64,000 bases of DNA, from positions 310,001 through 374,000 of the forward strand of contig CAWCUH010000016.1 in assembly GCA_963798655.1 (NCBI GenBank), in the 5' to 3' direction. The position numbers and the translations under genes were made by a program. Below, piece by piece: positions 8,129 to 21,036 of this stretch. The stretch comes from CAVSMC01 sp963798655 (lineage in GTDB: Bacteria; Pseudomonadota; Gammaproteobacteria; Burkholderiales; Casimicrobiaceae). The first letter of the stretch is position 1. Each line of letters begins with the position of its first letter. The notes beneath the pieces were generated by a model that made no database searches, was not told where the DNA came from, and was given only the letters and a program-made list of their open reading frames with translations.

Positions 8129-8602
8129 ATGAGCATCGTCGACAACAAAAAAGCCTATCACGACTATTTCGTCGAGGAGAGATTCGAGGCGGGGATTGCA
8201 CTCGAGGGCTGGGAAGTGAAGGCGATTCGTGCAGGCCGCGCGCAGTTGAAGGAGGCGTACGTCATCGTCAGGAACGGCGACATCGTGCTGCTGGGCGCGC
8301 ATGTGACGCCGCTTTCGACGGCATCGACGCACGTGCATGCCGACCCGACGCGAACGCGCCGGCTGTTGCTGCACCGCGAGGAGATCAGCCGCCTGATCGG
8401 CAAGGTCGAGCGCGCCGGCTATACGATGGTGCCGCTGAACCTTCATTACACCCGCGGCCGCATCAAGCTCGATGTCGGGCTCGCGAAGGGCAAGAAGCAG
8501 CACGACAAGCGCCAGGCAATCAAGGAGCGCGACTGGACTCGCGATCGTGCGCGTATCCTGCGCAACCGCACCGGGTCGACTCGCGCGCCGCGGACGTCAT
8601 GA
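8129..8602 (+). CDS. smpB: SsrA-binding protein SmpB
   Basis: SmpB binds tmRNA and brings it to stalled ribosomes for trans-translation. The 157 residues show NKKAYHDYFVEERFEAGIAL, WEVKAIRAG, LLLHREEI, the LHYTRGRIKLDVGLAKGKKQ core and a basic C-terminal tail (KERDWTRDRARILR). I chose the ATG at 8129 (MSIVDNKKAY) over the GTG at 8111 because it matches the family N-terminus. The stop overlaps the next gene's ATG. The ssrA gene itself is not in the window. Confidence 0.96.
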   Translation: MSIVDNKKAYHDYFVEERFEAGIALEGWEVKAIRAGRAQLKEAYVIVRNGDIVLLGAHVTPLSTASTHVHADPTRTRRLLLHREEISRLIGKVERAGYTMVPLNLHYTRGRIKLDVGLAKGKKQHDKRQAIKERDWTRDRARILRNRTGSTRAPRTS

Positions 8603-9162
8603 CGCCGACGCCGCCTTACGACCTTCGGCCCGCGCTGCCCGAGGACGTCGCGGCGATCGCCGCAATCTATGCGCATCACGTGGCGACCGGCACCGCATCG
8701 TTCGAGCTCGACGCGCCGACGACGGACGAAATCGCACGTCGTTATTCGACGCTGACCGCGGCCGGATATCCCTACATCGTCGCCCACGATTTGAACGAGC
8801 GTGTCGTAGGTTATGCGTATGCGAGCGCTTATCGTCCGCGGCCCGCGTACCGCTATACGGTCGAGGATTCGGTCTATGTCGCGGCCGACGCTACCGGGCA
8901 GCGGATTGGCAGGAGGCTGCTCGCGGCGCTGATCGATCTCTGCGTCGCGCGCGGCGACCGCCAGATGATCGCGATCATCGGCGGCGCCAGCAATCGCGCG
9001 TCGATCGCGCTGCACGCGCGGCTCGGCTTCGTCGAGGCCGGCCGTCTCGTCGGCGTCGGCCGCAAGCTCGATCGCTGGATCGACAGCGTGCTGATGCAGC
9101 GGCCGCTCGGCGAGGCGGCGCTGTCGGCCCCGCCACCGCGCGAAGCGCAAGGAGCGCCATGA
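8599..9162 (+). CDS. GNAT acetyltransferase, phosphinothricin/methionine sulfone type
   Basis: This is a 187-residue acetyltransferase related to Pat/MddA (YncA), which N-acetylate phosphinothricin-like or methionine-derivative substrates. It has the family opening LRPALPEDVAAIAAIYAHHV, GTASFELDAPT, YRYTVEDSVYVAADATGQRI and the acetyl-CoA loop QRIGRRLLAALI. A C-terminal ARLGFVEAGRLVGVGRKLDRW follows. The start overlaps the smpB stop (ATGA). The physiological substrate cannot be read from sequence. Confidence 0.85.
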   Translation: MTPTPPYDLRPALPEDVAAIAAIYAHHVATGTASFELDAPTTDEIARRYSTLTAAGYPYIVAHDLNERVVGYAYASAYRPRPAYRYTVEDSVYVAADATGQRIGRRLLAALIDLCVARGDRQMIAIIGGASNRASIALHARLGFVEAGRLVGVGRKLDRWIDSVLMQRPLGEAALSAPPPREAQGAP

Positions 9163-10784
9163 ACGAAGCAGGACTCGCGCGCACCCGCGCCAACTTCGTG
9201 CCGTTGACGCCGATCGCGTTCCTCGAGCGCAGCGCCCTCGTATGGCCGGACAAGATTGCCGTGCGCCACGGCGCGCAGCAGTTCAGCTATCGCGAATTCC
9301 ACGCGCGCTGCCGCCGCTTCGCGAGCGCGCTCGCACGACGCGGCATCGGTCGCGGCGACACGGTCGCGATTCTCGCGCCGAACATCCCGGCCCTGCTCGA
9401 GGCGCACTATGCGGTGCCGGCGCTCGGCGCCGTGCTGCTCGCGCTCAACTACCGGCTCGACGCGCGGACACTCGCATTCTGCCTCGAGCACGGCGAGGCG
9501 AAGGTGCTTCTGGTCGACGCCGAGTTCGCACCGACCGTCAAGGCCGTGCTCGCCGAGTGCAGGCGAGACCTGCTCGCAGTCGACATCGCGGACGCCGAGG
9601 GGCCGGCAGCCGAGCCGCTCGGCGCGATCACGTACGACGCGCTGCTCGCCGAGGGAGAGCCGTCGTTCGAGTGGCCGGGGCCGGTCGACGAGTGGGATTC
9701 GCTCGCGCTGCTGTACACGTCCGGCACGACGGGCGATCCGAAGGGCGTCGTCTATCACCATCGCGGCGCGTACCTGAACGCGCTCGGCAACGCGCTCGCG
9801 TTCAAGCTGACGCCGTCGTCGGTCTATCTGTGGACGCTGCCGATGTTCCATTGCTGCGGATGGTCGTACACATGGGCGGTCACGGCGGTCGGCGCAACGC
9901 ATGTGTGTCTTCGCCGCGTCGATCCGGCGCTGATCTTTCCGGCGATCCGACAGCACCGCGTCACGCATCTGTGCGGCGCGCCCATCGTGCTCAACATGCT
10001 CGTGCACGCGCCACCGGACGTGAAGCTCGCCTTCGATCACGTCGTCGACGTCGCAACCGGCGGCGCGGCGCCTCCGTCAGCGGTGATCGCGGCGATGGAG
10101 GCGATGGGTTTTCGCGTAACCCATCTCTACGGTCTCACGGAATCGTACGGGCCGGCGACGATATGCGAGGTGCAGGACGACTGGGAGGGGCTCGACATGG
10201 CGGTGCGTGCGCAGAAGATGGCGCGCCAGGGCGTGCCGATGCCCACGCTCGCGCGACTGCAGATCGGTGATCCGCACACGGCGGCGGCGGTCGCGCGCGA
10301 CGGCCGCACGATGGGAGAAGTCATGCTTCGCGGCAATACGATCATGAAGGGTTACCTGAAGAACGAGCCGGCGACCGCGAAGGCGTTTGCCGACGGCTGG
10401 TATCGCACCGGCGATCTCGGCGTCTGGCACGCCGACGGCTACATCGAGATCAAGGACCGCTCGAAGGACATCATCATCTCCGGCGGCGAGAACGTGAGCT
10501 CGCTCGAGATCGAGGAGTGCCTCTACCGGCACCCGGACATCATGGAAGCGGCCGTCGTCGCGCGTCCCGATCCGAAATGGGGCGAGACGCCGTGCGCATT
10601 CGTCACGCCTAAGCCCGGCGCGGCCGAGCTCAGCGAAGCCGACGTGATCGCCTGGTGCCGTGATCATCTTGCGCATTTCAAGATTCCCCGGCACGTCGTG
10701 TTCGGGCCGCTGCCGAAGACGTCGACCGGCAAGATCCAGAAGTTCGTGCTGCGCGAGCGCGCCCGCGACGACAGCGTGAAATAG
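9159..10784 (+). CDS. Acyl-CoA synthetase (AMP-binding, medium-chain/fadD3-like)
   Basis: This is a 541-residue ANL-family ligase that activates a carboxylic acid to acyl-CoA via an acyl-AMP. Motifs in order are LLYTSGTTGDPKGVVYHHRG (P-loop A3), HLYGLTESYGP (A5), GWYRTGDLGVWHADGYIEIK (A7), DRSKDIIISGGENVSSLEIE (A8) and PKTSTGKIQKF (A10 Lys). The overall pattern resembles the medium/short-chain acyl-CoA synthetases of betaproteobacteria. It overlaps the preceding acetyltransferase by 4 bp. Its stop codon lies inside the left arm of the inverted repeat at 10778. Confidence 0.88.
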   Translation: MNEAGLARTRANFVPLTPIAFLERSALVWPDKIAVRHGAQQFSYREFHARCRRFASALARRGIGRGDTVAILAPNIPALLEAHYAVPALGAVLLALNYRLDARTLAFCLEHGEAKVLLVDAEFAPTVKAVLAECRRDLLAVDIADAEGPAAEPLGAITYDALLAEGEPSFEWPGPVDEWDSLALLYTSGTTGDPKGVVYHHRGAYLNALGNALAFKLTPSSVYLWTLPMFHCCGWSYTWAVTAVGATHVCLRRVDPALIFPAIRQHRVTHLCGAPIVLNMLVHAPPDVKLAFDHVVDVATGGAAPPSAVIAAMEAMGFRVTHLYGLTESYGPATICEVQDDWEGLDMAVRAQKMARQGVPMPTLARLQIGDPHTAAAVARDGRTMGEVMLRGNTIMKGYLKNEPATAKAFADGWYRTGDLGVWHADGYIEIKDRSKDIIISGGENVSSLEIEECLYRHPDIMEAAVVARPDPKWGETPCAFVTPKPGAAELSEADVIAWCRDHLAHFKIPRHVVFGPLPKTSTGKIQKFVLRERARDDSVK

Positions 10785-10846
10785 GGGACAGACGGAACAC
10801 GTTTTCGCATGCATTCGCCGCGAAAACGTGGTCTGTCCCCTATTTC
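10778..10846. repeat. REP-like long inverted repeat between convergent genes
   Basis: A perfect 16-bp inverted repeat (10778-10793 and 10831-10846, arms beginning GAAATAGGGGACAGAC) encloses a second perfect 11-bp inverted repeat (10798-10808 and 10820-10830, CACGTTTTCGC). The folded element has 27 bp of stem. It lies exactly between the stops of the acyl-CoA ligase and hpnE and contains the ligase stop codon. The GGGGACAGAC motif resembles REP elements associated with RAYT (IS200-like) transposases, from general knowledge. It could also act as a bidirectional terminator, although no T-run follows. Confidence 0.8.
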
Positions 10847-12214
10847 CTATTTCACGCCGATCGCGCGCGCGGCGGCGAGGCCGCTTTGCACGGCGACCTC
10901 GAGCGTCGCCGGCAGCGCTTCGTCCAGGTAATCGCCGGCGAGCGCAACGTTGCCGCCCAGATGCACGTGCGGCGGTCGAGCGCGGTTGGTGACGCACGCG
11001 TAGGTCGCGCGCCGCTCGACGATCGCCTGCGACCACGCGAGCGGCGGCAGGCCGGGGCGGAGTCGGCGCAGTTGTGCGTCGCAGGCGGCAACGAGCGCGT
11101 CGCGGTCGAGCCCGTCGTGCGGACCGCTTGCACTGATGACGACGGCAACCACGTGCGCGAGCGACGACGGCGGTCGACCCGGGCGGGCGAGGACGTCGCG
11201 GCGGTCGAACGCCCATTGACCCGGCGCATCGTCGAGGCGTGTGATCGCACACGGCAGCTCGACACGCTCGCGATAGCCGAGGTAGATCGTCGCAATCGGC
11301 TCGTAGCCGAGGCCGGCGCACGCGGCGAGCGCGTCGGCGACCGCCGGCTGCTCGTAGGCCACGCGGCGCGCGAACGTGTCGGCGAGCTGATGCGGTCCGA
11401 CGGCGACGATCGCTCCGGGCGCCGTCCACGACTGCTCGCGATCGGACAGCGTGACGCTGTCGCCGCCGATCGCCTCGACCGTCACGCGCACCCCGGTGCT
11501 CACCCGTCCGCCGTGCGCGGACACGAAGCGCGCGGCGGCGTCGGGCAGCAGCGATGAAAGATCGGTCGCCGGCAGCACGAAGTCCGATGCGTCGGTACGC
11601 GCCGACAGCGCGAGGCGCAGCACGTTGCAGAACACGCGCGCCGAGGCCGTCGCGATCGGCGTGTTGAGCGCGGAGATGCACAGCGGCGCCCAGAGCGCGC
11701 GCGTCACGCGGGCCGGCAGCGGCGACAGCAGCTCGGCGACCGTTTGCCATGCGCCGCATTCGAAGTTCTGCTCGCGAAGCCGCGCAAACCAGCGGATCGT
11801 TGCGGCGCGTTCGCGCAGGGACAGCCCGTGCGCGGTCGCGATCGCGGCGAGCATGCCGAATGGCGCGCGCCACTTGCGCGCGCTCATCGTTACGCCGTGC
11901 GGTTGCCTGCGTGCAAGCGGCGCCACCGTCAGCGGCATCCGCGTGAGCGGCGATCGACCTCCGTGCACGACGTCGATCAGCGCCAGCGCCTGTTCGTACG
12001 CGCCGAGCAGCAGATGCTGGCCGTTGTCGAGCGCGAAGCCGGCGCGCTCGACGCGGCGCGCGCGCCCGCCGAGCACCGCGGCCGCCTCGTAGAGCTCGAC
12101 GCGAACGCCGCGGCGCGCGAGCGCCACCGCCGCCGCGCATCCCGCCCAGCCGCCGCCGATCACCGCGACCGCGTCGCGTCGCGGCGCGCTCAGGTCGCGA
12201 GCGCCGTCCTGCAT
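10847..12214 (-). CDS. hpnE: Hydroxysqualene dehydroxylase HpnE
   Basis: This is an FAD-dependent amine oxidase/phytoene desaturase-like enzyme that reduces hydroxysqualene to squalene in the HpnCDE hopanoid route. The N-terminal dinucleotide-binding motif is VAVIGGGWAGCAAAVALARRG, read here as VAVIGGGWAGCAAAV, followed by VLGGRARR. The family motif FALDNGQHLLLGAYE follows, and the C-terminus holds GNVALAGDYLDEALPATLE. The ATG at 12214 gives about 455 residues. A GTG at 12223 is possible. The 5' end overlaps hpnD. Confidence 0.93.
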   Translation of the reverse strand: MQDGARDLSAPRRDAVAVIGGGWAGCAAAVALARRGVRVELYEAAAVLGGRARRVERAGFALDNGQHLLLGAYEQALALIDVVHGGRSPLTRMPLTVAPLARRQPHGVTMSARKWRAPFGMLAAIATAHGLSLRERAATIRWFARLREQNFECGAWQTVAELLSPLPARVTRALWAPLCISALNTPIATASARVFCNVLRLALSARTDASDFVLPATDLSSLLPDAAARFVSAHGGRVSTGVRVTVEAIGGDSVTLSDREQSWTAPGAIVAVGPHQLADTFARRVAYEQPAVADALAACAGLGYEPIATIYLGYRERVELPCAITRLDDAPGQWAFDRRDVLARPGRPPSSLAHVVAVVISASGPHDGLDRDALVAACDAQLRRLRPGLPPLAWSQAIVERRATYACVTNRARPPHVHLGGNVALAGDYLDEALPATLEVAVQSGLAAARAIGVK

Positions 12215-13023
12215 GCGATCCACAGCTTGCGCAGCGGCGTGAGCGACAGGCGACGATCGAGTACGCGGTAGCCGTCACGCGCGATCTCGTCGAGCGTCGT
12301 CCGATAGATCGCCGCCATGATCAGTCCCGGCCGTTGCGCGCACCGGTCGGCGTCGGGAAGCTGCGCGAGCGCGCGCTCGTACCAGCTTCGCGCGCGCGCG
12401 ACCTCGAACTCCATCAGCGCGCGGAACGAATCGGACATCTCGCCGCGAAGCACTGACGAGGATGCGACGCCGAAGCGCGCGAGCTCGTCCTGCGGCAGGT
12501 AGATGCGTCCGCGCCGCGCGTCCTCGCCGACGTCGCGAACGATGTTCGTGAGCTGGAAGGCGATGCCGAGATCGCGCGCGTAATCGAGCGTGCGCCCATC
12601 CGCGTGGCCGAAGATCTGCGCGGACATCGTGCCGACGACGCCGGCGACCTTGTCGCAGTAGCCCTCGAGCGCCGCGAAATCGAGATAGCGGGTGACGTCG
12701 AGATCCATCGCCATGCCGTCGATCACCGTCTGCAGCTGCGATTGCAGCAGGCCGAACTCGCCGACGACCGGCTGCAGCGCCCGTGCGACCGGATGCGACG
12801 GTGCGCCGCCGTATGCCGCCGCGACCTGCTGGCGCCACCATGCGAGCTTCACGCGCGCGACGCTCGCCTCGCTCACTTCGTCGACGACGTCGTCCACCTC
12901 GCGGCAGAACGCATACAGCGCCGTGATGGCCCGCCGCCGCACCGGCGGCAGGAACATGAAGCTGTAGTAGAAGCTCGAGCCGCTTTGCGCGGCCTTCTGC
13001 TGGCAGTACTCGTCGGGGGTCAT
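12190..13023 (-). CDS. hpnD: Presqualene diphosphate synthase HpnD
   Basis: This trans-isoprenyl diphosphate synthase condenses two farnesyl diphosphates to presqualene diphosphate. The 277-residue protein has both aspartate-rich motifs, FCREVDDVVDEV and TNIVRDVGEDARRGRIYLP, and the family start MTPDEYCQQKAAQSGSSFYY. It overlaps the hpnC stop (ATGA) and the hpnE start, forming a tight hpnC-D-E operon. Confidence 0.95.
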   Translation of the reverse strand: MTPDEYCQQKAAQSGSSFYYSFMFLPPVRRRAITALYAFCREVDDVVDEVSEASVARVKLAWWRQQVAAAYGGAPSHPVARALQPVVGEFGLLQSQLQTVIDGMAMDLDVTRYLDFAALEGYCDKVAGVVGTMSAQIFGHADGRTLDYARDLGIAFQLTNIVRDVGEDARRGRIYLPQDELARFGVASSSVLRGEMSDSFRALMEFEVARARSWYERALAQLPDADRCAQRPGLIMAAIYRTTLDEIARDGYRVLDRRLSLTPLRKLWIACRTALAT

Positions 13024-13874
13024 CGCGGGGCCGGCGAGGTTTGCACGCAGCGCAAGTGCCGGCGCGACGGGAACAACGCGTGCCATGCGATGATCGTCCA
13101 GTCGCGTTGCGCAAGCGACGGCCGCCGGGCGAATACGTCGCCGTCGACGCGGTCGATGCGATCGAGAATCCGATGACCGCCGGCGAGCACGCCGGCGAGC
13201 TCCAGCGCGAGCCGCCACGGCAATGCGCCGACGAGCGGGCGTCCCGATTCGAGCAGCGCGCGCGCCCGTGCGCACTCGAAGCGCATGAGCTCGCGCCAGC
13301 GCGCATCGGTGCGCGACGCATCGATGTCCTGCTCACCAACGCCGAAGCGCGCCATGTCTTCGAGAGGAACGTAGAGCCGGCGCTTGTGCCAGTCGATCGC
13401 GATGTCCTGCCAGAAGTTCGCGAGCTGCAGCGCCGTGCAGATCGAGTCGCTCCACGCGAGGTTGCGCTCGGATGCCTTGCCGTACAGGTGCAGCACCAGG
13501 CGGCCGACCGGATTCGCCGAGCGCGCGCAATAATCGGACAACGCCTCGAACGTCGGATAGCGGGCCGTCGTCACGTCCTGGCGAAACGCCGAGACGAGGT
13601 CGTGCAGCAGCGCGATCGGCAGCCGGTGCGCGCGCACGACGGCGGCGAGCGCGGCGAAGGGCGGGTCGGGCGGCGTGTCGCCGCGCGCAATCGCCTCGAG
13701 TGCCGCGTCGTAGCGTGCAAGCTCGGCGAGGCGCACCTGCGGGACGTCGTCGCCTTCGTCGGCGACGTCGTCGGCTGCACGCGCGAAGCGGTAGATCGCG
13801 AGCACCGCGGGTCGCAGCGATTGCGGCACGAGAAACGACGCGACCGGGAAGTTTTCGTAGTGGCCGGCGGACAC
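13020..13874 (-). CDS. hpnC: Hydroxysqualene synthase HpnC
   Basis: This is a squalene/phytoene-synthase-fold enzyme that converts presqualene diphosphate to hydroxysqualene. The 284 residues show the HpnC opening HYENFPVASFLVPQSLRPAV, the first Asp motif ARAADDVADEGDD and the second ANFWQDIAIDWHKRRLYVP. The start is the GTG at 13874. With hpnD and hpnE it makes squalene from farnesyl diphosphate. The squalene-hopene cyclase gene is not in the window. Confidence 0.94.
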   Translation of the reverse strand: MSAGHYENFPVASFLVPQSLRPAVLAIYRFARAADDVADEGDDVPQVRLAELARYDAALEAIARGDTPPDPPFAALAAVVRAHRLPIALLHDLVSAFRQDVTTARYPTFEALSDYCARSANPVGRLVLHLYGKASERNLAWSDSICTALQLANFWQDIAIDWHKRRLYVPLEDMARFGVGEQDIDASRTDARWRELMRFECARARALLESGRPLVGALPWRLALELAGVLAGGHRILDRIDRVDGDVFARRPSLAQRDWTIIAWHALFPSRRHLRCVQTSPAPR

Positions 13875-13915
13875 GCGTGGCGGGACGTCGACGGTCGAGG
13901 AGCGCGCGCCTGCGC

Positions 13916-13944
13916 TGGCGAGCGGTAGGCGGCTACGCTATACT
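13916..13944 (+). promoter_or_regulatory. Predicted sigma-70 promoter for tRNA-Leu and tig
   Basis: TGGCGA (13916-13921), a 17-bp spacer and TATACT (13939-13944) form a plausible promoter in the 187-bp gap between hpnC and tRNA-Leu. The -10 is 5/6 to consensus and the -35 weak. The rest of the gap has no gene. The leader to tRNA-Leu is about 110 bases and A-rich near its end. Confidence 0.5.
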
Positions 13945-14061
13945 AACTGGTTTGACGAAAGCGGCCGCGCAGCCAAAGCGCACACGCCAGAACGGGCGGC
14001 GGGTGCAATCAAAGCGCGAAAAAAACGGCGCAAGAGCCGCGCAGACAAAAACTCGAAGCTC

Positions 14062-14147
14062 GCGAAAGTGGCGGAATTGGTAGACGCACTGGATTTAGGT
14101 TCCAGCGGGCCAACCCCGTGGGGGTTCGAGTCCCCCCTTTCGCACCA
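14062..14147 (+). tRNA. tRNA-Leu (UAG anticodon)
   Basis: This is an 86-base class II tRNA. The acceptor stem GCGAAAG pairs with CTTTCGC, and the CCA end is encoded. The anticodon stem CTGGA/TCCAG encloses the loop TTTAGGT, giving anticodon TAG. The variable arm (GCGGGCCAACCCCGT region) is long, as expected for tRNA-Leu. The T-arm contains GGTTCGAGTCC. It lies 30 bp upstream of tig, probably in the same transcript. Confidence 0.97.
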
Positions 14148-14177
14148 TGAAGCGACATTAGCAAGGATTCGACGACC

Positions 14178-15488
14178 ATGCAAACCAGTCTGGAGACGAT
14201 CGGCCAACTCGAGCGTCGGCTGAACGTCGCGCTGCCGCTCGCTGAGATCGAGCAGGAAGTCGGCAAGCGGCTTGCGCGACTCGCGAAGAACGTTCGCGTG
14301 GCGGGATTTCGCCCGGGACATGTGCCAATGAAAATGGTCGCGCAGCAGTACGGGCCGCAGGTGCGCTCCGACGTGATCACCGATCGCGTGCAGTCGAGCT
14401 TCAACGATGCGGTGCGCGAGCAGAACCTGCGCGTCGCCGGCGCGCCCCGGATCGAGCCGAACCCGGAAGCGCACGCAGCGGACCAGCTCGAGTTCTCGGC
14501 GGTGTTCGAGGTGTATCCGGACGTGCGCGTGCCCGACGTGTCGGCGGCGACGATCGAGCGCCCGGTCGGCGATGTCACGCCGGCCGATGTCGAGGAGACG
14601 ATCGAGGTGCTGCGCCGGCAGCGCACGCGCTACGAGAGCGTCGAGCGCGGCGCCGAGCCCGGCGATCGCGTGATGGTCGACTTCACCGGCACGATCGACG
14701 GCGTCGAGTTCCCCGGCGGTCAGGCGCGCGACTTCGCGATCCTGATCGGCGAGGGCCGGATGCTGCCCGAATTCGAGACGGCGCTCACCGGCATGCGTGC
14801 GAACGAGCAGAAGACGTTCGGCCTCACATTTCCCGCCGACTACCACGGCAAGGAAGTCGCCGGCAAGACGGCGAGCTTCGACCTCGCGGTAAAGAGCGTC
14901 GCGCGCCCGCTGCTGCCCGACGTCGACACGGACTTTGCCAAGGCCTTCGGCGTCGCGAGCGGCAATCTCGACGACTTGCGCGCCGAGATCACGTCGAATC
15001 TCAAGCTCGAGTTGAAACGCAAGATCGAGGCCAAGGTGAAGGAGCAGGCGCTGGCGGCGCTTCGGCAGAAGTCCGACTTCGCGCTGCCGAAGTCGCTTGT
15101 CGACGCCGAGTCGCACGCGATGATGCAGCGAATGGCCGCCGATCTGCAGCAGCAGGGCATGAAGGCGGAGGACGTGAACCTCACGCCCGATCTGTTCCGC
15201 AACAATGCCGAAGAGCGCGTCGCGCTCGGCCTCGTCGTGGGCGAGATCGTGCGCACCGAAGGCCTGCAGGCGCGTCCGGAGCAGGTGAAGGCGCTCGTCG
15301 TCGAGACCGCGCAGACGTACGAGCAGCCGGACGCCGTCATCCGCTGGCATTACGAGAAACCGGAGCGCCTGAACGAATTCGAAGCGCTCGCGGTCGAACG
15401 CAACGTCGTCGAATGGGTGCTCGCACGTGCCCATGTGGTCGACAAGCCGGCGTCCTTCGCCGAGTTGATGGGCTCGCCGAAGAGCTGA
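14178..15488 (+). CDS. tig: Trigger factor
   Basis: This is a ribosome-associated chaperone and peptidyl-prolyl isomerase of 436 residues. The N-terminal ribosome-binding loop reads GFRPGHVPMKMV, a variant of the usual GFRKGKVP. The FKBP-like middle domain has GDRVMVDFTGTIDGVEFPGG and LPEFETALTGMRANEQKTF. The C-terminal chaperone domain is helical. It starts the tig-clpP-clpX-lon order, the standard proteobacterial protein quality-control cluster. Confidence 0.97.
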   Translation: MQTSLETIGQLERRLNVALPLAEIEQEVGKRLARLAKNVRVAGFRPGHVPMKMVAQQYGPQVRSDVITDRVQSSFNDAVREQNLRVAGAPRIEPNPEAHAADQLEFSAVFEVYPDVRVPDVSAATIERPVGDVTPADVEETIEVLRRQRTRYESVERGAEPGDRVMVDFTGTIDGVEFPGGQARDFAILIGEGRMLPEFETALTGMRANEQKTFGLTFPADYHGKEVAGKTASFDLAVKSVARPLLPDVDTDFAKAFGVASGNLDDLRAEITSNLKLELKRKIEAKVKEQALAALRQKSDFALPKSLVDAESHAMMQRMAADLQQQGMKAEDVNLTPDLFRNNAEERVALGLVVGEIVRTEGLQARPEQVKALVVETAQTYEQPDAVIRWHYEKPERLNEFEALAVERNVVEWVLARAHVVDKPASFAELMGSPKS

Positions 15489-15587
15489 CCGCACGGCCCT
15501 TGCGCCGGCGCAATGCGGCCCGACATTGAGGTTGCGCCCCTGCTGGCGCAGCGTATGCTTCGACCTGCCTTCCCCCGAATTTCCTGG

Positions 15588-16208
<621 letters not shown>

Positions 16209-16257
16209 AGTGAGTCGAAGCGCTTAGGCGCTGATTCTTAAAGGACTGCGCGGTTCG

Positions 16258-17526
<1,269 letters not shown>

Positions 17527-17602
17527 CGGCGCCAGTAAGCAGCGAGCCACCGCTCGAGGCCGACGGCTCGGTGCATCGGGCGCGTCGTCGGTGCGCAAGG
17601 CG

Positions 17603-17626
17603 GAGGGCGCGACCCCTCGTTTTTTT
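17603..17626 (+). terminator. Predicted terminator after clpX
   Basis: The five-base stem GAGGG (17603-17607) pairs with CCCTC (17614-17618) around a six-base loop and is followed by G and seven T residues. The stem is short but the T tract is clear in GC-rich surroundings. It would end the tig-clpP-clpX transcript and separate it from lon. Confidence 0.5.
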
Positions 17627-17916
17627 GCATCGTCCACCCGCTGCGGCGGGCTTGGCCCGACGCCGCAAAACCTCGATTCTTACGCGGTCTTGACCGCATC
17701 AGGTCAAAACCATCGTCTTTTGACCGCAATTCTTGCGTCCGGCCGCCGGCGGCCGGCGTAAGCTTGTGTTCGAGTCGGTTCGCCCTCCGCGCGGGCGCCG
17801 TTATAGGTTCGCGACGATGCGTCGCAGCGGCAATCGCTCCGCTCGTCGCGCGGCGGCGAAGACGTGATGCAACACACTGTTACCATGGCAAAAAAGCGCT
17901 GGATCGGCGGTTTTGC

Positions 17917-17945
17917 CTTGACACTGTCCCCGGCGGGCCCCATGT
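17917..17945 (+). promoter_or_regulatory. Predicted sigma-32 (heat-shock) promoter of lon
   Basis: CTTGACA (17917-17923), a 14-bp spacer and CCCCATGT (17938-17945) match the RpoH promoter consensus (CTTGAA, 13-15 bp, CCCCATnT). The -10 element is exact. It ends 31 bases before the lon ATG, leaving a short leader of about 25 nt. Heat-shock control of lon is established in E. coli. Here it is inferred from the match. Confidence 0.7.
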
Positions 17946-17976
17946 TTGCTGCCAGCCCCCCTCACAAAGGCTCCTG

Positions 17977-20421
<2,445 letters not shown>

Positions 20422-20443
20422 GACTCGGCCGAACGCATCAACG

Positions 20444-20473
20444 AGCCCGCGACACACGTCGCGGGCTTTCTTT
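20444..20473 (+). terminator. Rho-independent terminator of lon
   Basis: A perfect 10-bp stem AGCCCGCGAC (20444-20453) / GTCGCGGGCT (20458-20467) with an ACAC loop is followed by TTCTTTT. It lies 22 bp after the lon stop. Confidence 0.9.
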
Positions 20474-20541
20474 TGACTGCTGCGCGTGCGTCGGCAGGGT
20501 GCTCGGCAGCCGCTCGCGGCGCGAAGCGTGCGAACGTTCGC

Positions 20542-20571
20542 TTGACACACGGAATTTCCGATTGCTATAAA
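20542..20571 (+). promoter_or_regulatory. Strong sigma-70 promoter of hupB
   Basis: TTGACA (20542-20547, exact consensus), an 18-bp spacer and TATAAA (20566-20571) precede hupB, leaving a leader of about 115 nt. The hupB ribosome binding site GAGGGGGA is close to the GTG start. High expression fits an abundant nucleoid protein. Confidence 0.75.
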
Positions 20572-20693
20572 GAATCTCGGGCGCGCCTCGTTACGCCCCG
20601 ACTCCAGGTTCGCGCGCATCGCTTCGCGCACGACGCATCGAAGCGAGCCGACGCTCGCATCGCATCACATCCAAGACCAAGAGGGGGATTCCG

Positions 20694-20966
20694 GTGAACA
20701 AATCCGAACTGATCGACGCCATCGCGCGGCACGCCGACATCTCGAAAGCGGCCGCCGGTCGCGCGCTCGACGCGACCGTCAACTCGATCACGGGCTCGCT
20801 CAAGAAGGGTGACATCGTGACGCTCGTCGGGTTTGGATCGTTCTACGTCGGCAAGCGCACCGAGCGCCAGGGACGCAACCCGCAAACGGGAGACGCGATC
20901 AGGATCGGCGCAGCAAAAGTGCCGAAGTTCCGCGCTGGCAAAGCGTTGAAGGATGCTGTAAACTGA
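20694..20966 (+). CDS. hupB: DNA-binding protein HU-beta
   Basis: This is a 90-residue histone-like protein that bends and compacts DNA as a dimer. It begins MNKSELIDAIARHADISKAA (GTG start at 20694) and has the HU signature GFGSFYVGKRTERQGRNPQT. The DNA-intercalating Pro lies in the arm (RNPQTG). It sits between lon and ppiD, the usual proteobacterial position, here with two tRNA genes inserted before ppiD. Confidence 0.97.
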   Translation: MNKSELIDAIARHADISKAAAGRALDATVNSITGSLKKGDIVTLVGFGSFYVGKRTERQGRNPQTGDAIRIGAAKVPKFRAGKALKDAVN

Positions 20967-21036
20967 CGGGCTCGTTATCGGTCGCCCTCCGGAAGCAAAA
21001 ATTCCGCTTGCAGCTTCCGTAAAGGGTCGAGCGCGC

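Larger units (their letters stand above)
17527..17976 (+). other. 450-bp clpX-lon intergenic region
   Basis: I see no credible gene here. The region contains a 21-base stretch near 17555-17580 (GGCCGACGGCTCGGTGCATCG) that resembles part of the 120-bp repeat unit at 27151. It also has a terminator-like hairpin (17603-17626) and direct TTGACCGCA-type repeats (around 17690 and 17721). A GC-rich palindrome around GGCCGCCGGCGGCC (near 17742) follows, and then the predicted heat-shock promoter of lon. Confidence 0.6.

Noticed and set aside
20967..21036. Small RNA or attenuator between hupB and tRNA-Val
   Set aside because: A 7-bp inverted repeat (CGGAAGC/GCTTCCG) is present, but with a long loop and no T tract it is too weak to call.
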